From contig NZ_JUIW01000008.1 of NCBI RefSeq assembly GCF_004151245.1, forward strand, positions 124,001-188,000: DNA of 64,000 nucleotides, read 5' to 3'. Shown here in pieces: positions 20,212 to 29,358 of the stretch. Each line of letters starts with the position of its first letter. Position 1 is the first letter of the stretch. Origin of the DNA: Flavobacterium beibuense (GTDB taxonomy: Bacteria > Bacteroidota > Bacteroidia > Flavobacteriales > Flavobacteriaceae). The translations under genes and the position numbers were made by a program. The notes below the pieces were generated by a model. That model was given only the letters and a program-made list of their open reading frames with translations. It was not told the DNA's origin and did not search any database.

Positions 20212-21087
20212 TTATAAAAATCGTTTCATTCCGTAAAATTCATCTCTGTACTGGCTTGGTGTTGTGTTTTTTACGCTTTTAAAAATGCGATTAAAGTTGG
20301 CAATGTTATTAAAGCCTGATTTAAATGCAATTTCAGATACACTGAGGTCTTTTTCTACCAGCCATCTTGCGGCATAACCTACACGAATATCATTTAAGTA
20401 GTTGACAAAGGTTTTTCCGGTTCTTTTCTTGATAAAACGGTTAAATGATACAGGACTCATACTTGCTATATCTGACACGTCATCAAGAGTTATTTTACCC
20501 GAAAAGTTTTTTTGTATATAGTCATATACCAGTTTCATCTTATCGTCATCCTCAAAGGTGTCGTAGTTAACGGTATAGGTAGAAAGTAGTTTCTGGTTTC
20601 TGGAATTGGCCATGTCGTGCAATACGGATATAATCTCTAAAAAATAATCCATTCCGTCAAGTTTAGATATGTGTACCAGTCTGTTAGCTAATTCTTCGCC
20701 TGTTTTTTTTGAGAAGAGTATACCGTGATTAGCTCTGTTAAACATGTCTTTTATAGGCATCATTATTCTCTTGGAAAGTAACGATTCACTAAACAGGTCA
20801 TTGTGAAACTGTATGGTTATTTCGTGTATGTTTTTGCTTTTACAGTTATGCATCTCCCACCCATGATACAGGTTAGGTCCTACCAATACCAATTCTACAT
20901 CCTCTATCTCCTCTATATGGTCACCCACAATTCTTTTTACACCTTTCGCATTTAGAATAAAGTTAATTTCGTACTCGGGATGATAGTGAATGGGGAAGTC
21001 AAAATTGTCTTTTATCCTGTCAAAAACCAGGAAACTGTCCCCTTTAGAAAGCGGTGTTATTTCTCTGTGAAATTTTTGATTGTTCAT
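20212..21087 (-). CDS. AraC family transcriptional regulator of the mannan PUL
   Basis: The 291-residue protein has an N-terminal cupin-like sensing domain (HYHPEYEINFILNAKGVKR, residues 36-55; LVGPNLYHGW, 88-97). Its C-terminal AraC-type double helix-turn-helix covers about residues 190-287 (ITLDDVSDIASMSPVSFNRFIKKRTG; SEIAFKSGFNNIANFNRIFK). It has no membrane segment, so it is a cytosolic one-component regulator, not the hybrid two-component type common in Bacteroides PULs. Its ligand is probably a mono- or disaccharide of the pathway, such as mannose or mannobiose. It sits between the two divergent operons that share an upstream motif and is the natural candidate to bind it. Confidence 0.9.
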   Translation of the reverse strand: MNNQKFHREITPLSKGDSFLVFDRIKDNFDFPIHYHPEYEINFILNAKGVKRIVGDHIEEIEDVELVLVGPNLYHGWEMHNCKSKNIHEITIQFHNDLFSESLLSKRIMMPIKDMFNRANHGILFSKKTGEELANRLVHISKLDGMDYFLEIISVLHDMANSRNQKLLSTYTVNYDTFEDDDKMKLVYDYIQKNFSGKITLDDVSDIASMSPVSFNRFIKKRTGKTFVNYLNDIRVGYAARWLVEKDLSVSEIAFKSGFNNIANFNRIFKSVKNTTPSQYRDEFYGMKRFL

Positions 21088-21123
21088 ATCTGTAATTTTA
21101 TTTGCAATTATATGATATAATAT

Positions 21124-21168
21124 TGATAAAATAATATTAACTTAAATTTAAGACTAAAATTATCTTTG
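21124..21168 (+). promoter_or_regulatory. GH26 operon promoter with candidate PUL operator
   Basis: TGATAAAATAATATTAAC (21124-21141) lies exactly 19 nt before TATCTTTG (21161-21168), a TAnnTTTG box. The start codon is 110 bp further on. The arrangement copies the susC promoter. The motif sits just upstream of the expected -33 region, as for an activator. Confidence 0.65.
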
Positions 21169-21277
21169 GCATTATCAAAAAAGTGTATTTAAAATTACAC
21201 TTTGTGAAATAATAAGGTGAAGAATTTAAGAATTTATCAAGCGTAACAGGTTCTTCGCAAACCAACTACAAAATTAA

Positions 21278-22456
21278 ATGAGAAACAAATTACCAATACT
21301 GCTGTTAGCTTTTGCTGTGGTTTCCTGTGGAAAATCAGATAAAACGCAGGAGTCGGAAAATAGCGATACAAATCTTAAGGATGTACATCTTTTAGCCGAC
21401 AAACAGGCCACAAAAGAAACCGCTGTACTATATAACAATCTGTTTAATCTAAGGGAAGAAGGATATATGTTCGGTCATCAGGATGACCTTGCATATGGGG
21501 TAGAATGGAAGTATGAAGAGGGACGCAGTGATGTTAAAGATGTTACCGGAGATTATCCTGCAGTGTACGGCTGGGATATAGGCAGACTGGAGAATAATGC
21601 TGAGAAAAACCTTGACGGAGTGCCTTTTGAAAAAATGAAAGAGTTTATTAAACAGGTTTATGACAGAGGGGGTGTAAATACCATTAGCTGGCATATGAAT
21701 AACCCGCTTAGTGGCGGCGATTCCTGGGATAACCCGCAGGGAACGGTTGCCTCTATACTTCCTGGAGGTGAAAAGCATGAGATTTTTAAAGGATGGCTGG
21801 ATAACGCTGCTTTATTTTTCCTTTCCTTAAAAGGAAGTGACGGTAAGCAGATACCTGTACTATATAGGCCTTATCATGAATTTACGGGCAACTGGTTTTG
21901 GTGGTGCAAAAATACTACCACTCCACAGCAGTTTAAGGAACTATGGAAGTTTACGGTAAACTATTTTGAAGAGAAAGGTGTACATAATCTTATATATGTA
22001 TACAATACTTCGGATGCTAATGTAAATACTCAGGAAGATTTTATGGAATATTATCCCGGAGATGAGTATGTGGATATGATGAGTTTTGATGCTTACCAGA
22101 TGGGCGAAGGGCCTAAGCTTGAGGAATACAGCAAAAAAGTAAACCGTCTTTTAACTGTTGTGCAAAAAACAGCTGATGAACACGGAAAGCTTACTGCACT
22201 TGCAGAGACCGGTTATGAGGCTATTCCGTATGAAAAATGGTGGACAGAAACGCTTACAAATGCTGTGGGTAAAAACAAGATATCTTATGTCCTGGTGTGG
22301 AGAAACCACGGATGGAACGAGCATATGGATCCGCCAAGAATGCATTATTATGCGCCCTATAGCGGACATTCTTATAAGGAGGATTTTATTCAATACTATA
22401 AGGATAGGAATACGCTTTTTCAAAGCGATGTAACAAAAGAAAAATTATATCAATAA
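21278..22456 (+). CDS. GH26 endo-beta-1,4-mannanase, lipoprotein
   Basis: The 392-residue protein has a lipobox with Cys17 (AVVSCGKS), so it is anchored in the outer or inner membrane. The GH26 domain spans about residues 45-375. The acid/base Glu201 lies in YRPYHEFTGNWFWW and the nucleophile Glu310 in ALAETGYE; MFGHQDD (64-70) and SWHMNNP (137-143) are also typical of the family. It would cut beta-mannan, perhaps releasing mannobiose as many Bacteroidota GH26 enzymes do. It is the first gene of the eight-gene plus-strand operon, under the shared motif promoter. Confidence 0.93.
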   Translation: MRNKLPILLLAFAVVSCGKSDKTQESENSDTNLKDVHLLADKQATKETAVLYNNLFNLREEGYMFGHQDDLAYGVEWKYEEGRSDVKDVTGDYPAVYGWDIGRLENNAEKNLDGVPFEKMKEFIKQVYDRGGVNTISWHMNNPLSGGDSWDNPQGTVASILPGGEKHEIFKGWLDNAALFFLSLKGSDGKQIPVLYRPYHEFTGNWFWWCKNTTTPQQFKELWKFTVNYFEEKGVHNLIYVYNTSDANVNTQEDFMEYYPGDEYVDMMSFDAYQMGEGPKLEEYSKKVNRLLTVVQKTADEHGKLTALAETGYEAIPYEKWWTETLTNAVGKNKISYVLVWRNHGWNEHMDPPRMHYYAPYSGHSYKEDFIQYYKDRNTLFQSDVTKEKLYQ

Positions 22457-22486
22457 GACATATACTGCTTTTGCAGCTGCTATAAT

Positions 22487-24412
22487 ATGAGATTAACAGC
22501 CATAGATTTAACGATAATTGCACTTTATTTTATAATGATGATCGTGATAGGGATTGTCATGAAAAACCGCGCCAAGAAAAGCAAAGACAGCTATCTTATG
22601 GGAGGAAAAAAACTTCCGTGGTACATGTTGGGGTTAAGCGATGCCAGCGATATGTTTGATATAAGCGGAACAATGCTATTGGTAAGTATGGCATTCCTGT
22701 ATGGTTTTAAAAGTGTTTGGATACCATGGATGTGGCCGGTATTTAATCAGGTTTTCTTAATGGTCTTTTTAAGTAAATGGCTTAGAAGAAGTAATGCTAC
22801 AACCGGAGCAGAATGGCTAAGTACCCGTTTTGGGCTATCAGATAAAGGAGTTAAGCAAAGTCATGCGGTAGTAGTGGTTTTTGCACTTATGCTTTGTGTG
22901 GGCTATATGGCTTATGCTTTTGTGGGAGTAGGGGAGTTTTTGGAAATATTTATTCCTTATGAAAGTGTAAAGGAAGTATTTCCGTTTCTTGATCAGCATG
23001 TAGATGCTTTTCAGGCAGGGACACCGGCTTATGAAACAGCATTGTATGAAGCGAAAGATCTTACCGCTAAGTTTTACGGAGTAAGTATATGTCTTGTTGC
23101 TACATTCTACAGTATTGTAGGCGGTATGCACGGTATAGTGCTCGCTGACTTTATAAAATATATGATCATGATAGTTTGTTCCCTGTTTGTAGGGACTATA
23201 GCCATGATTCATTTGGCAGACTCGGGTATAGTAATAGCGGATAAAATGCCGGTAGGGTGGGACAGCCCTATGTTTGGATGGGAGCTTGGCCTTGACTGGC
23301 AAAACATATTGACCGATGCGCAGGTAAAGCTTGAAAAGGATGGGTATAAGCTGTTCTCGGCAGTAGTAGGAATGATGTTTTTTTCCGGAGTGCTGAAAAG
23401 CCTTGCCGGTCCTGCACCTAATTACGATTGCCAAAAGATATTAAGTACAAAATCGCCGGAAGAAGCCAGCAAAATGAGTGGTTTTATTTCGATAATACTA
23501 CTTCCTATACGTTATTTTATGACAATGGGGCTATGCATACTGGGCGTGCTGTATTTTAAGGATTTGGCATTAAGCCACAGTGCAGACGGAGTAAACTTTG
23601 AAAGTATTATGCCTGCAGTTATTAATAAGTATTTGCCTGTAGGTCTTGTAGGTCTTGTACTGGCAGGATTCCTTGGGGCATTTATGAGTAACTTTTCAGG
23701 AACATTAAATGCGGGACAGGCTTATCTGGTAAATGATATTTATCTTAAATTCCTAAAGCCGAATGCCGATAGAAAGCAGATAATTAGTATGAGTTACCTT
23801 TCAGGTACTATAATGGTAATCCTGGGAGTTGGTTTAGGGCTTCTTATTAAAGATGTTAATATGATCTTTAATATAATAACAGCGGGCCTTTATGGTGGGT
23901 TTGTATGCGCAAACGTGCTTAAGTGGTACTGGTGGCGCTTTAATGCGAACGGATTCTTTTGGGGAATGCTGGCAGGTATTATTGCCAGTGCTATACCTCC
24001 GGCTTTATCAGTAAGCGGTATTACCGATTATTTTGACGGTACCCGAATGCTGTATTATTTCCCTGTGTTTATTATAATACAATTTGTGGCATGCGTACTG
24101 GGTTCATACTCGGCACCTCCTACCAATCAGGAAACGCTTATAAATTTCTATAAAACAGTAAGGCCGTGGGGCTTTTGGAAACCGGTTAGGGAAGCAGCAC
24201 AGGTACAGGATCCTTCGGTTACAGAAAACAAAAACTTTGGTATTAACATGGTTAATGTGGCTATGGGTATTACCGGCCAGATACTGCTAACATTACTTCC
24301 TATGTACTTTATACTTAGCAAATGGACAGGTTTTGCCATTGTACTTGCACTGATGCTGATTATAGTACTGATTATGAAAAAGACATGGTGGAGCAGGCTT
24401 ACAGATTATTAA
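22487..24412 (+). CDS. Sodium:solute symporter family (SSS) sugar transporter
   Basis: The 641-residue protein has about 14 hydrophobic helices and the SSS signature region GFLGAFMSNFSGTLNAGQAY (about residues 398-417). The N-terminal LPWYMLGLSDASDMFDISG resembles the start of the SGLT-type core. It is longer than the usual 500-550 residues, with a C-terminal extension after residue 540. Placed between GH26 and the mannobiose phosphorolysis genes, it probably carries mannobiose, mannosylglucose or a monosaccharide across the inner membrane with sodium. The cargo is inferred from the neighbours. Confidence 0.85.
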   Translation: MRLTAIDLTIIALYFIMMIVIGIVMKNRAKKSKDSYLMGGKKLPWYMLGLSDASDMFDISGTMLLVSMAFLYGFKSVWIPWMWPVFNQVFLMVFLSKWLRRSNATTGAEWLSTRFGLSDKGVKQSHAVVVVFALMLCVGYMAYAFVGVGEFLEIFIPYESVKEVFPFLDQHVDAFQAGTPAYETALYEAKDLTAKFYGVSICLVATFYSIVGGMHGIVLADFIKYMIMIVCSLFVGTIAMIHLADSGIVIADKMPVGWDSPMFGWELGLDWQNILTDAQVKLEKDGYKLFSAVVGMMFFSGVLKSLAGPAPNYDCQKILSTKSPEEASKMSGFISIILLPIRYFMTMGLCILGVLYFKDLALSHSADGVNFESIMPAVINKYLPVGLVGLVLAGFLGAFMSNFSGTLNAGQAYLVNDIYLKFLKPNADRKQIISMSYLSGTIMVILGVGLGLLIKDVNMIFNIITAGLYGGFVCANVLKWYWWRFNANGFFWGMLAGIIASAIPPALSVSGITDYFDGTRMLYYFPVFIIIQFVACVLGSYSAPPTNQETLINFYKTVRPWGFWKPVREAAQVQDPSVTENKNFGINMVNVAMGITGQILLTLLPMYFILSKWTGFAIVLALMLIIVLIMKKTWWSRLTDY

Positions 24413-24446
24413 TAACTAAAACTCAGAATTTAATATAAATTAATAT

Positions 24447-25643
24447 ATGGCTAGCGAGATGATAACAAACAACCAGGTTAGAATACCTAACTATGAAACC
24501 CTGGTTAAAAAGCATCAGGAACTGATTGAAAGGAAAAATACTCCGGTTGAAGAAACCAATGGTATTTATTCAAGATATAAAAATCCGGTAGTTACAGCAG
24601 CACATACTCCTATAGAGTGGAGGTATGACCTTAATGCGGCAACCAACCCTTATGGTATGGAGCGTATAGGTATGAATGCTGCCTTTAATGCCGGAGCTAT
24701 GAAATGGAAAGGTAAATACGTGCTTGCCGTTCGTACAGAAGGTGTAGACAGAAAGTCGTTTTTTGCTATAGCAGAGAGCCCTAACGGGGTGGATAACTTT
24801 AAGTTTTGGGAAAAACCATGTGTCATTCCTCAATTGGAAAATCATGATACAAACGTATATGATATGAGGCTTGTGGAGCATGAGGACGGATGGGTATACG
24901 GTATTTTTTGTACTGAAAGAAAAGATCCTAATGCATCAAAAGGAGATACAAGCGCAGCAGTTGCCAATGCAGGTATTGTAAGGTCTAAAGACCTTATAAA
25001 CTGGGAAAGATTACCAGATCTTGTTTCAAATACTGGCCAACAACGTAATGTTGTGCTTCACCCTGAGTTTGTGAACGGAAAATATGCTTTATATACACGT
25101 CCGCAGGATGGTTTTATTGATGTAGGAAGCGGAGGCGGAATAGGCCTTGGTTTTGTGGATGATATGACTAACCCTGTTGTTCAGGATGAAAGGATTATTT
25201 GCGGTAAGGTGTATCATACAATTTATGAGCTTAAAAACGGTCTTGGGCCTGCACCGATAAAAACGTCTAAAGGATGGCTGCACATGGCTCATGGTGTTCG
25301 TAATACGGCAGCCGGGCTTCGCTATACATTGTATATGTTCATGACTGATCTTAATGATATTTCTAAGGTAACCCATCAGCCGGCAGGCCATTTTATGGGG
25401 CCTGAGGGAGAGGAAAGAGTGGGTGATGTATCTAATGTATTGTTTTCTAACGGCTGGATTGCAGATGAGGACGGTACTGTTTATATTTACTATGCTTCTT
25501 CGGATACCCGTATGCATGTTGCCGTATCTACTGTAGATAAACTCGTGGATTATGTAATGAATACACCGGAAGATACTTTTACATCTTCAGGATCGGTAAA
25601 TACAATAATCAGACAGGTAGAAAACAACAAAAAGTTTTTGTAA
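24447..25643 (+). CDS. GH130 4-O-beta-mannosyl-glucose phosphorylase
   Basis: The 398-residue cytosolic protein has no signal peptide. It is a GH130 five-bladed propeller close to subfamily 1: NPVVTAAHTPIEWRYDLN (46-63), GMNAAFNAGA (75-84), VDRKSFFAIAESP (100-112) and the likely general acid Asp139 in NVYDMR. The known subfamily 1 reaction is 4-O-beta-D-mannosyl-D-glucose plus phosphate to mannose 1-phosphate plus glucose. The next gene, a 2-epimerase, would make that substrate from mannobiose. The stop overlaps that start (TAATG), implying coupled translation. A mannooligosaccharide phosphorylase is the alternative. Confidence 0.9.
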   Translation: MASEMITNNQVRIPNYETLVKKHQELIERKNTPVEETNGIYSRYKNPVVTAAHTPIEWRYDLNAATNPYGMERIGMNAAFNAGAMKWKGKYVLAVRTEGVDRKSFFAIAESPNGVDNFKFWEKPCVIPQLENHDTNVYDMRLVEHEDGWVYGIFCTERKDPNASKGDTSAAVANAGIVRSKDLINWERLPDLVSNTGQQRNVVLHPEFVNGKYALYTRPQDGFIDVGSGGGIGLGFVDDMTNPVVQDERIICGKVYHTIYELKNGLGPAPIKTSKGWLHMAHGVRNTAAGLRYTLYMFMTDLNDISKVTHQPAGHFMGPEGEERVGDVSNVLFSNGWIADEDGTVYIYYASSDTRMHVAVSTVDKLVDYVMNTPEDTFTSSGSVNTIIRQVENNKKFL

Positions 25644-26815
25644 TGGATTTAAAATCGCAAATGCGTGATGAGCTGCTTTCAATTCTTGACTATTGGAGTA
25701 AAAATACAATAGACAATAACAATGGCGGTTTCATTGGGACGATTGACCATAACGAAATAAAACACTATAACGACCCGAAAGGATCTGTATTAAATGCCCG
25801 TATTTTATGGGCATTTTCTGCATCCTATCCAATTACCAAAAATGAGGAGAACCTGCAAATTGCTGAAAGGGCTTTTAATTACATAGTCCAATATTTTTAT
25901 GACAGGGAGCATGGTGGTATTTTTTGGAGCCTTAATAGCGACGGCTCGCCAAACGATACCAAAAACCAGATTTATGCCTTAGCATTTACAATATACGGAC
26001 TGTCTGAATTTTATGCTGCATCAGGAAATACTCAGGCTTTGGAAATGGCTGTAGCTCTTTATAAAAAAATAGAAGAGTATAGTTTTGACCCTGTGCATAA
26101 AGGTTATTTTGAAGCCTTTACAAGAGACTGGCAACCTATTGATGATCTTCGCCTAAGTGATAAGGATGCTAACGAGAAGAAGACCATGAACACGCACCTT
26201 CATATAGTAGAGGCTTATGCTAACCTTTACAGGGTTTGGAAAGATGAGGGTCTTAAAAACACAATCCGGGAATTACTTATAACCATTGATAAGTATTTTA
26301 TTGATACAGAGAGTAAACATCTTAGGCTGTTCTTTAATGAAGAATGGATGGAAAAAGAAGATGTTGTTTCTTATGGGCATGATATTGAGGCAGCATGGCT
26401 ATTACAATGGTGTGCCGAGGCAATTGGGGATGAAAACCTTACTGCTATTTATAAGAAGCATGCTCTACTATTAACCGAAGGTGCGCTGGAAGGATTAGAT
26501 AAAGATGGTGGTTTGTGGTATGAGTTTGATATACATAAAAACCAAATGATTGAGGAAAAACACTGGTGGCCACAATCGGAACTATGGATTGGCCTTGTAA
26601 ATTCATGGCAGCTTACCGGAGATAAAAAATATCTTGACCTGACCCAAAAGAACTGGGAATTTGTTCAGGAACATATACTGGATAAAGAAAATGGTGAATG
26701 GGTTTGGGGTGTAAATAAAGATTACTTACTTATAGAAAAAGACAAGGCAGGTTTTTGGAAATGTCCTTACCACAACTCAAGGGCATGTATTGAGCTTATA
26801 AAAAGGTTACCCTGA
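25643..26815 (+). CDS. Mannobiose/cellobiose 2-epimerase (AGE family)
   Basis: The 390-residue cytosolic protein belongs to the N-acylglucosamine 2-epimerase superfamily, an (alpha/alpha)6 barrel. Typical motifs are SVLNARILWAF (48-58), YGHDIEAAWLL (about 247-257), KHWWPQSE (about 307-314) and the C-terminal CPYHNSRACIEL. The catalytic His pair is expected in GHDIEAAW and KHWWPQ. In Bacteroides fragilis the partner pair converts mannobiose to mannosylglucose, which is then phosphorolysed; the overlap with the GH130 gene points to the same job here. Cellobiose epimerisation is also possible. Confidence 0.9.
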   Translation: MDLKSQMRDELLSILDYWSKNTIDNNNGGFIGTIDHNEIKHYNDPKGSVLNARILWAFSASYPITKNEENLQIAERAFNYIVQYFYDREHGGIFWSLNSDGSPNDTKNQIYALAFTIYGLSEFYAASGNTQALEMAVALYKKIEEYSFDPVHKGYFEAFTRDWQPIDDLRLSDKDANEKKTMNTHLHIVEAYANLYRVWKDEGLKNTIRELLITIDKYFIDTESKHLRLFFNEEWMEKEDVVSYGHDIEAAWLLQWCAEAIGDENLTAIYKKHALLLTEGALEGLDKDGGLWYEFDIHKNQMIEEKHWWPQSELWIGLVNSWQLTGDKKYLDLTQKNWEFVQEHILDKENGEWVWGVNKDYLLIEKDKAGFWKCPYHNSRACIELIKRLP

Positions 26816-26955
26816 TTGAAGGAATAGTATACCTTTTTGACAAAAAACAAGTAGCTCGAAAACGTTTGAAATCTTAATTTTCAAAAATATAACATACTGG
26901 AAAAACACTTGCACTTTAGCCGCTAAAAAGCAACTGTTTTGTAAACGAAGCTACT

Positions 26956-28182
26956 ATGAAATTTACCTATAGATTAATATCGGTAACGGTATTTTTGACA
27001 TGCCTTTTATTTGTTGCCTGTTCTGATGATGATAAGCAGACTGTCACAGAAGACCCAATTGTTGAACCACATGAAGAACTTACTGCTGAGAATGTCCGCA
27101 ACTTTATGGCAGATCCTAACGCGACTGATGAAACGGTAGCATTGTTTTATAATCTTTATAATTTATCTAAAACCAAATATCTTGTTGGTCAGCAGGATGC
27201 CTATACCGGTTTTTATAATGATGATATAGGCGATTCTGATATGAAGAAAGCTACCGGTAGTGATCCGGCGTTACTTGGCTCAGACTTTATGTTCATTACA
27301 GATGACCTGAATAATGAACAGCCTGAAAACTGGTTCTATCAGCAGGAAGTGCTTATAACAGATAATGTTAAGCAGGCATATAGTAAAGGAATGGTTAATA
27401 TTTTTTGCTGGCACTTTAGGGAACCCTTTGAAGGGGAAAGTTTCTATGCCAGCGATATGACCGATTTTCAGAAATATAATGCATTGCCAAGTATATTGCC
27501 CGGAGGAGTAAACCATGATTATTATAAAGGGAAGTTGGATAAGATTGCAGATGTTCTTGCTAACCTTAAAGATAATAACAATAAACTTATACCTGTTATT
27601 TTCAGGCCGTTTCATGAGTTTGACGGTAACTGGTTTTGGTGGGGAAGTACTTATTGTACGCCAAACGAATATCAGGAATTATGGCGTTTTACAGTTGAAT
27701 ATTTAAGAGATATAAAGCAGGTACATAATGTTCTTTATGCTTTTTCTCCCGATAATTCCTATTCAACTTCAACGCAGTATCTAAGCCGTTATCCCGGAGA
27801 TAGCTATGTGGATATATTAGGTATGGATAATTATGGTGATTTTAATAACCAGGGAGAATCGGGTGCTACAGCAGCTAATAATAAACTTAAAATGATTTCT
27901 GATTTGGCAATTTTAAAAAATAAGATTGCAGCTCTTACAGAAACCGGATATCAGATAAACACATTAAACAGTCCTATTGACCACTTCTTTTCTGGTTATA
28001 TTTACAGCGCATTGACTGATAGCAATGTGAAAGTTGCTTTTGTAATGTTTTGGGCAAATTCACAAAACGAATATTATGTTCCGCCTTCAGGGCAGCAGGA
28101 TACTCAGGATTTCGTAACTTTTGCCAATAAAACGGAAAGTGTATTGCAAAGTAACATTCCGGATATGTATAATCTACCATAA
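26956..28182 (+). CDS. GH26 beta-mannanase, second copy, lipoprotein
   Basis: The 408-residue lipoprotein (Cys22 in LFVACSDDD) has an acidic linker favourable for surface export. The GH26 domain has acid/base Glu221 (FRPFHEFDGNWFWWG) and nucleophile Glu329 (ALTETGYQ). It also has GQQDAYTGF and CWHFREPF. It is clearly diverged from the first GH26 in the operon, so the two probably divide the work, for example surface endo-cleavage against periplasmic disaccharide release. A 140-bp gap precedes it, the longest in the operon, so an internal promoter is possible, but no clear box was found. Confidence 0.93.
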   Translation: MKFTYRLISVTVFLTCLLFVACSDDDKQTVTEDPIVEPHEELTAENVRNFMADPNATDETVALFYNLYNLSKTKYLVGQQDAYTGFYNDDIGDSDMKKATGSDPALLGSDFMFITDDLNNEQPENWFYQQEVLITDNVKQAYSKGMVNIFCWHFREPFEGESFYASDMTDFQKYNALPSILPGGVNHDYYKGKLDKIADVLANLKDNNNKLIPVIFRPFHEFDGNWFWWGSTYCTPNEYQELWRFTVEYLRDIKQVHNVLYAFSPDNSYSTSTQYLSRYPGDSYVDILGMDNYGDFNNQGESGATAANNKLKMISDLAILKNKIAALTETGYQINTLNSPIDHFFSGYIYSALTDSNVKVAFVMFWANSQNEYYVPPSGQQDTQDFVTFANKTESVLQSNIPDMYNLP

Positions 28183-28188
28183 TAATAA

Positions 28189-29358
28189 ATGGATATAAAA
28201 GTTAAACAAGAGGTTCCGGCATCACTGGAGCCCTACATTCAACAGGGCAGTATAGTGTCTTTTGCACCGGGAAGAATTAATTTATTGGGCGAACATACCG
28301 ATTATAATAACGGTTTTGTTATGCCGGCATCTATTGATAAAAGGATGTATTTTGTTTTAAATCCCAGAACTGATAATACTATACATCTTCATAGTCTTGA
28401 TATGGATGAGGAATTTTCTGTTGAAGTGAAAAATCTGGCCAAAACAAAAGAAAAAACCTGGGCCAATTATATACTGGGTGTAGTGGATGGCTTTATCAAT
28501 AAGGGTTATGATGTAAACGGGTTTGATGCCGTGTTTACAGGAAATATACCTATAGGTGCAGGGGTTTCATCTTCTGCCGCTTTGGAGTGTGCTGTGGCTG
28601 TAGCCATAAATAAATATAGTAAAGCAGGACTTGATAATAAGGAACTGGCTCTGGTAGCCCAAAAGGCAGAGCATAATTTTGCAGGAGTAAAATGTGGTAT
28701 CATGGATCAGTTTGCCAGTATTTTTGGTAAAGAAGATACCCTTATAAAATTGGATTGTCGCACACTGCAATATGAGTACAAGCCATTAAAACTGGAAGGA
28801 GCCAGCCTTATACTTTTTGATAGCAATGTAAAACACTCCCTTGCTTCGTCAGAATATAATATAAGAAGGCAGCAGTGTGAGGAGGGTGTTGCAATGGTAA
28901 AAAAATATGTGCCATTGGTAGACAGCCTTCGGGATGTTTCGCTGGAAATGCTGGATAATTATGTTTACCCTAATAATAAGACAGCATACAACCGCTGCCG
29001 TTATGTGGTGGAAGAAAATCAGCGTGTGCAGCAGGTTGCGGCATTTTTAGAAGCAGGTAACCTTAAGGCAGTAGGGCAAAAAATGTTTGAAACACACGAG
29101 GGGTTAAGATCATTATATGAAGTGAGCTGTGAAGAGCTTGACTTTTTGATTACTGCCGTAAGAGATAATCAAGATGTTTTAGGAGCAAGGCTTATGGGTG
29201 GTGGCTTTGGTGGCTGTACCATTAACCTTGTAAAAAATGAGGGAGTTGAAGATGTTATCAGTAAAGTAAGTGAAAGCTATTACAAACAATATAAAAAGGA
29301 GCTTAAAGTATACCCTGTGAGCATAGGGGACGGCGCTACGGTAATAAAAAATGGATAA
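28189..29358 (+). CDS. galK: Galactokinase
   Basis: The 389-residue protein has the galactokinase signature PGRINLLGEHTDYNNG (27-42), the GHMP ATP-binding loop IGAGVSSSAALE (about 123-134) and CGIMDQFAS with the catalytic Asp. The C-terminal loop LMGGGFGGCT is also present. It phosphorylates galactose to galactose 1-phosphate in the cytosol, the first committed step of the Leloir pathway. It begins 7 bp after GH26 and overlaps galT by 8 bp. Its substrate would come from GH27 cleavage of galactomannan side chains. Confidence 0.96.
   Translation: MDIKVKQEVPASLEPYIQQGSIVSFAPGRINLLGEHTDYNNGFVMPASIDKRMYFVLNPRTDNTIHLHSLDMDEEFSVEVKNLAKTKEKTWANYILGVVDGFINKGYDVNGFDAVFTGNIPIGAGVSSSAALECAVAVAINKYSKAGLDNKELALVAQKAEHNFAGVKCGIMDQFASIFGKEDTLIKLDCRTLQYEYKPLKLEGASLILFDSNVKHSLASSEYNIRRQQCEEGVAMVKKYVPLVDSLRDVSLEMLDNYVYPNNKTAYNRCRYVVEENQRVQQVAAFLEAGNLKAVGQKMFETHEGLRSLYEVSCEELDFLITAVRDNQDVLGARLMGGGFGGCTINLVKNEGVEDVISKVSESYYKQYKKELKVYPVSIGDGATVIKNG

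Noticed and set aside
26816..26955. Internal promoter before the second GH26 gene
   Set aside because: No convincing TTG-N17-19-TAnnTTTG pair was found in this 140-bp gap; the closest box is TACCTTTT without a partner.
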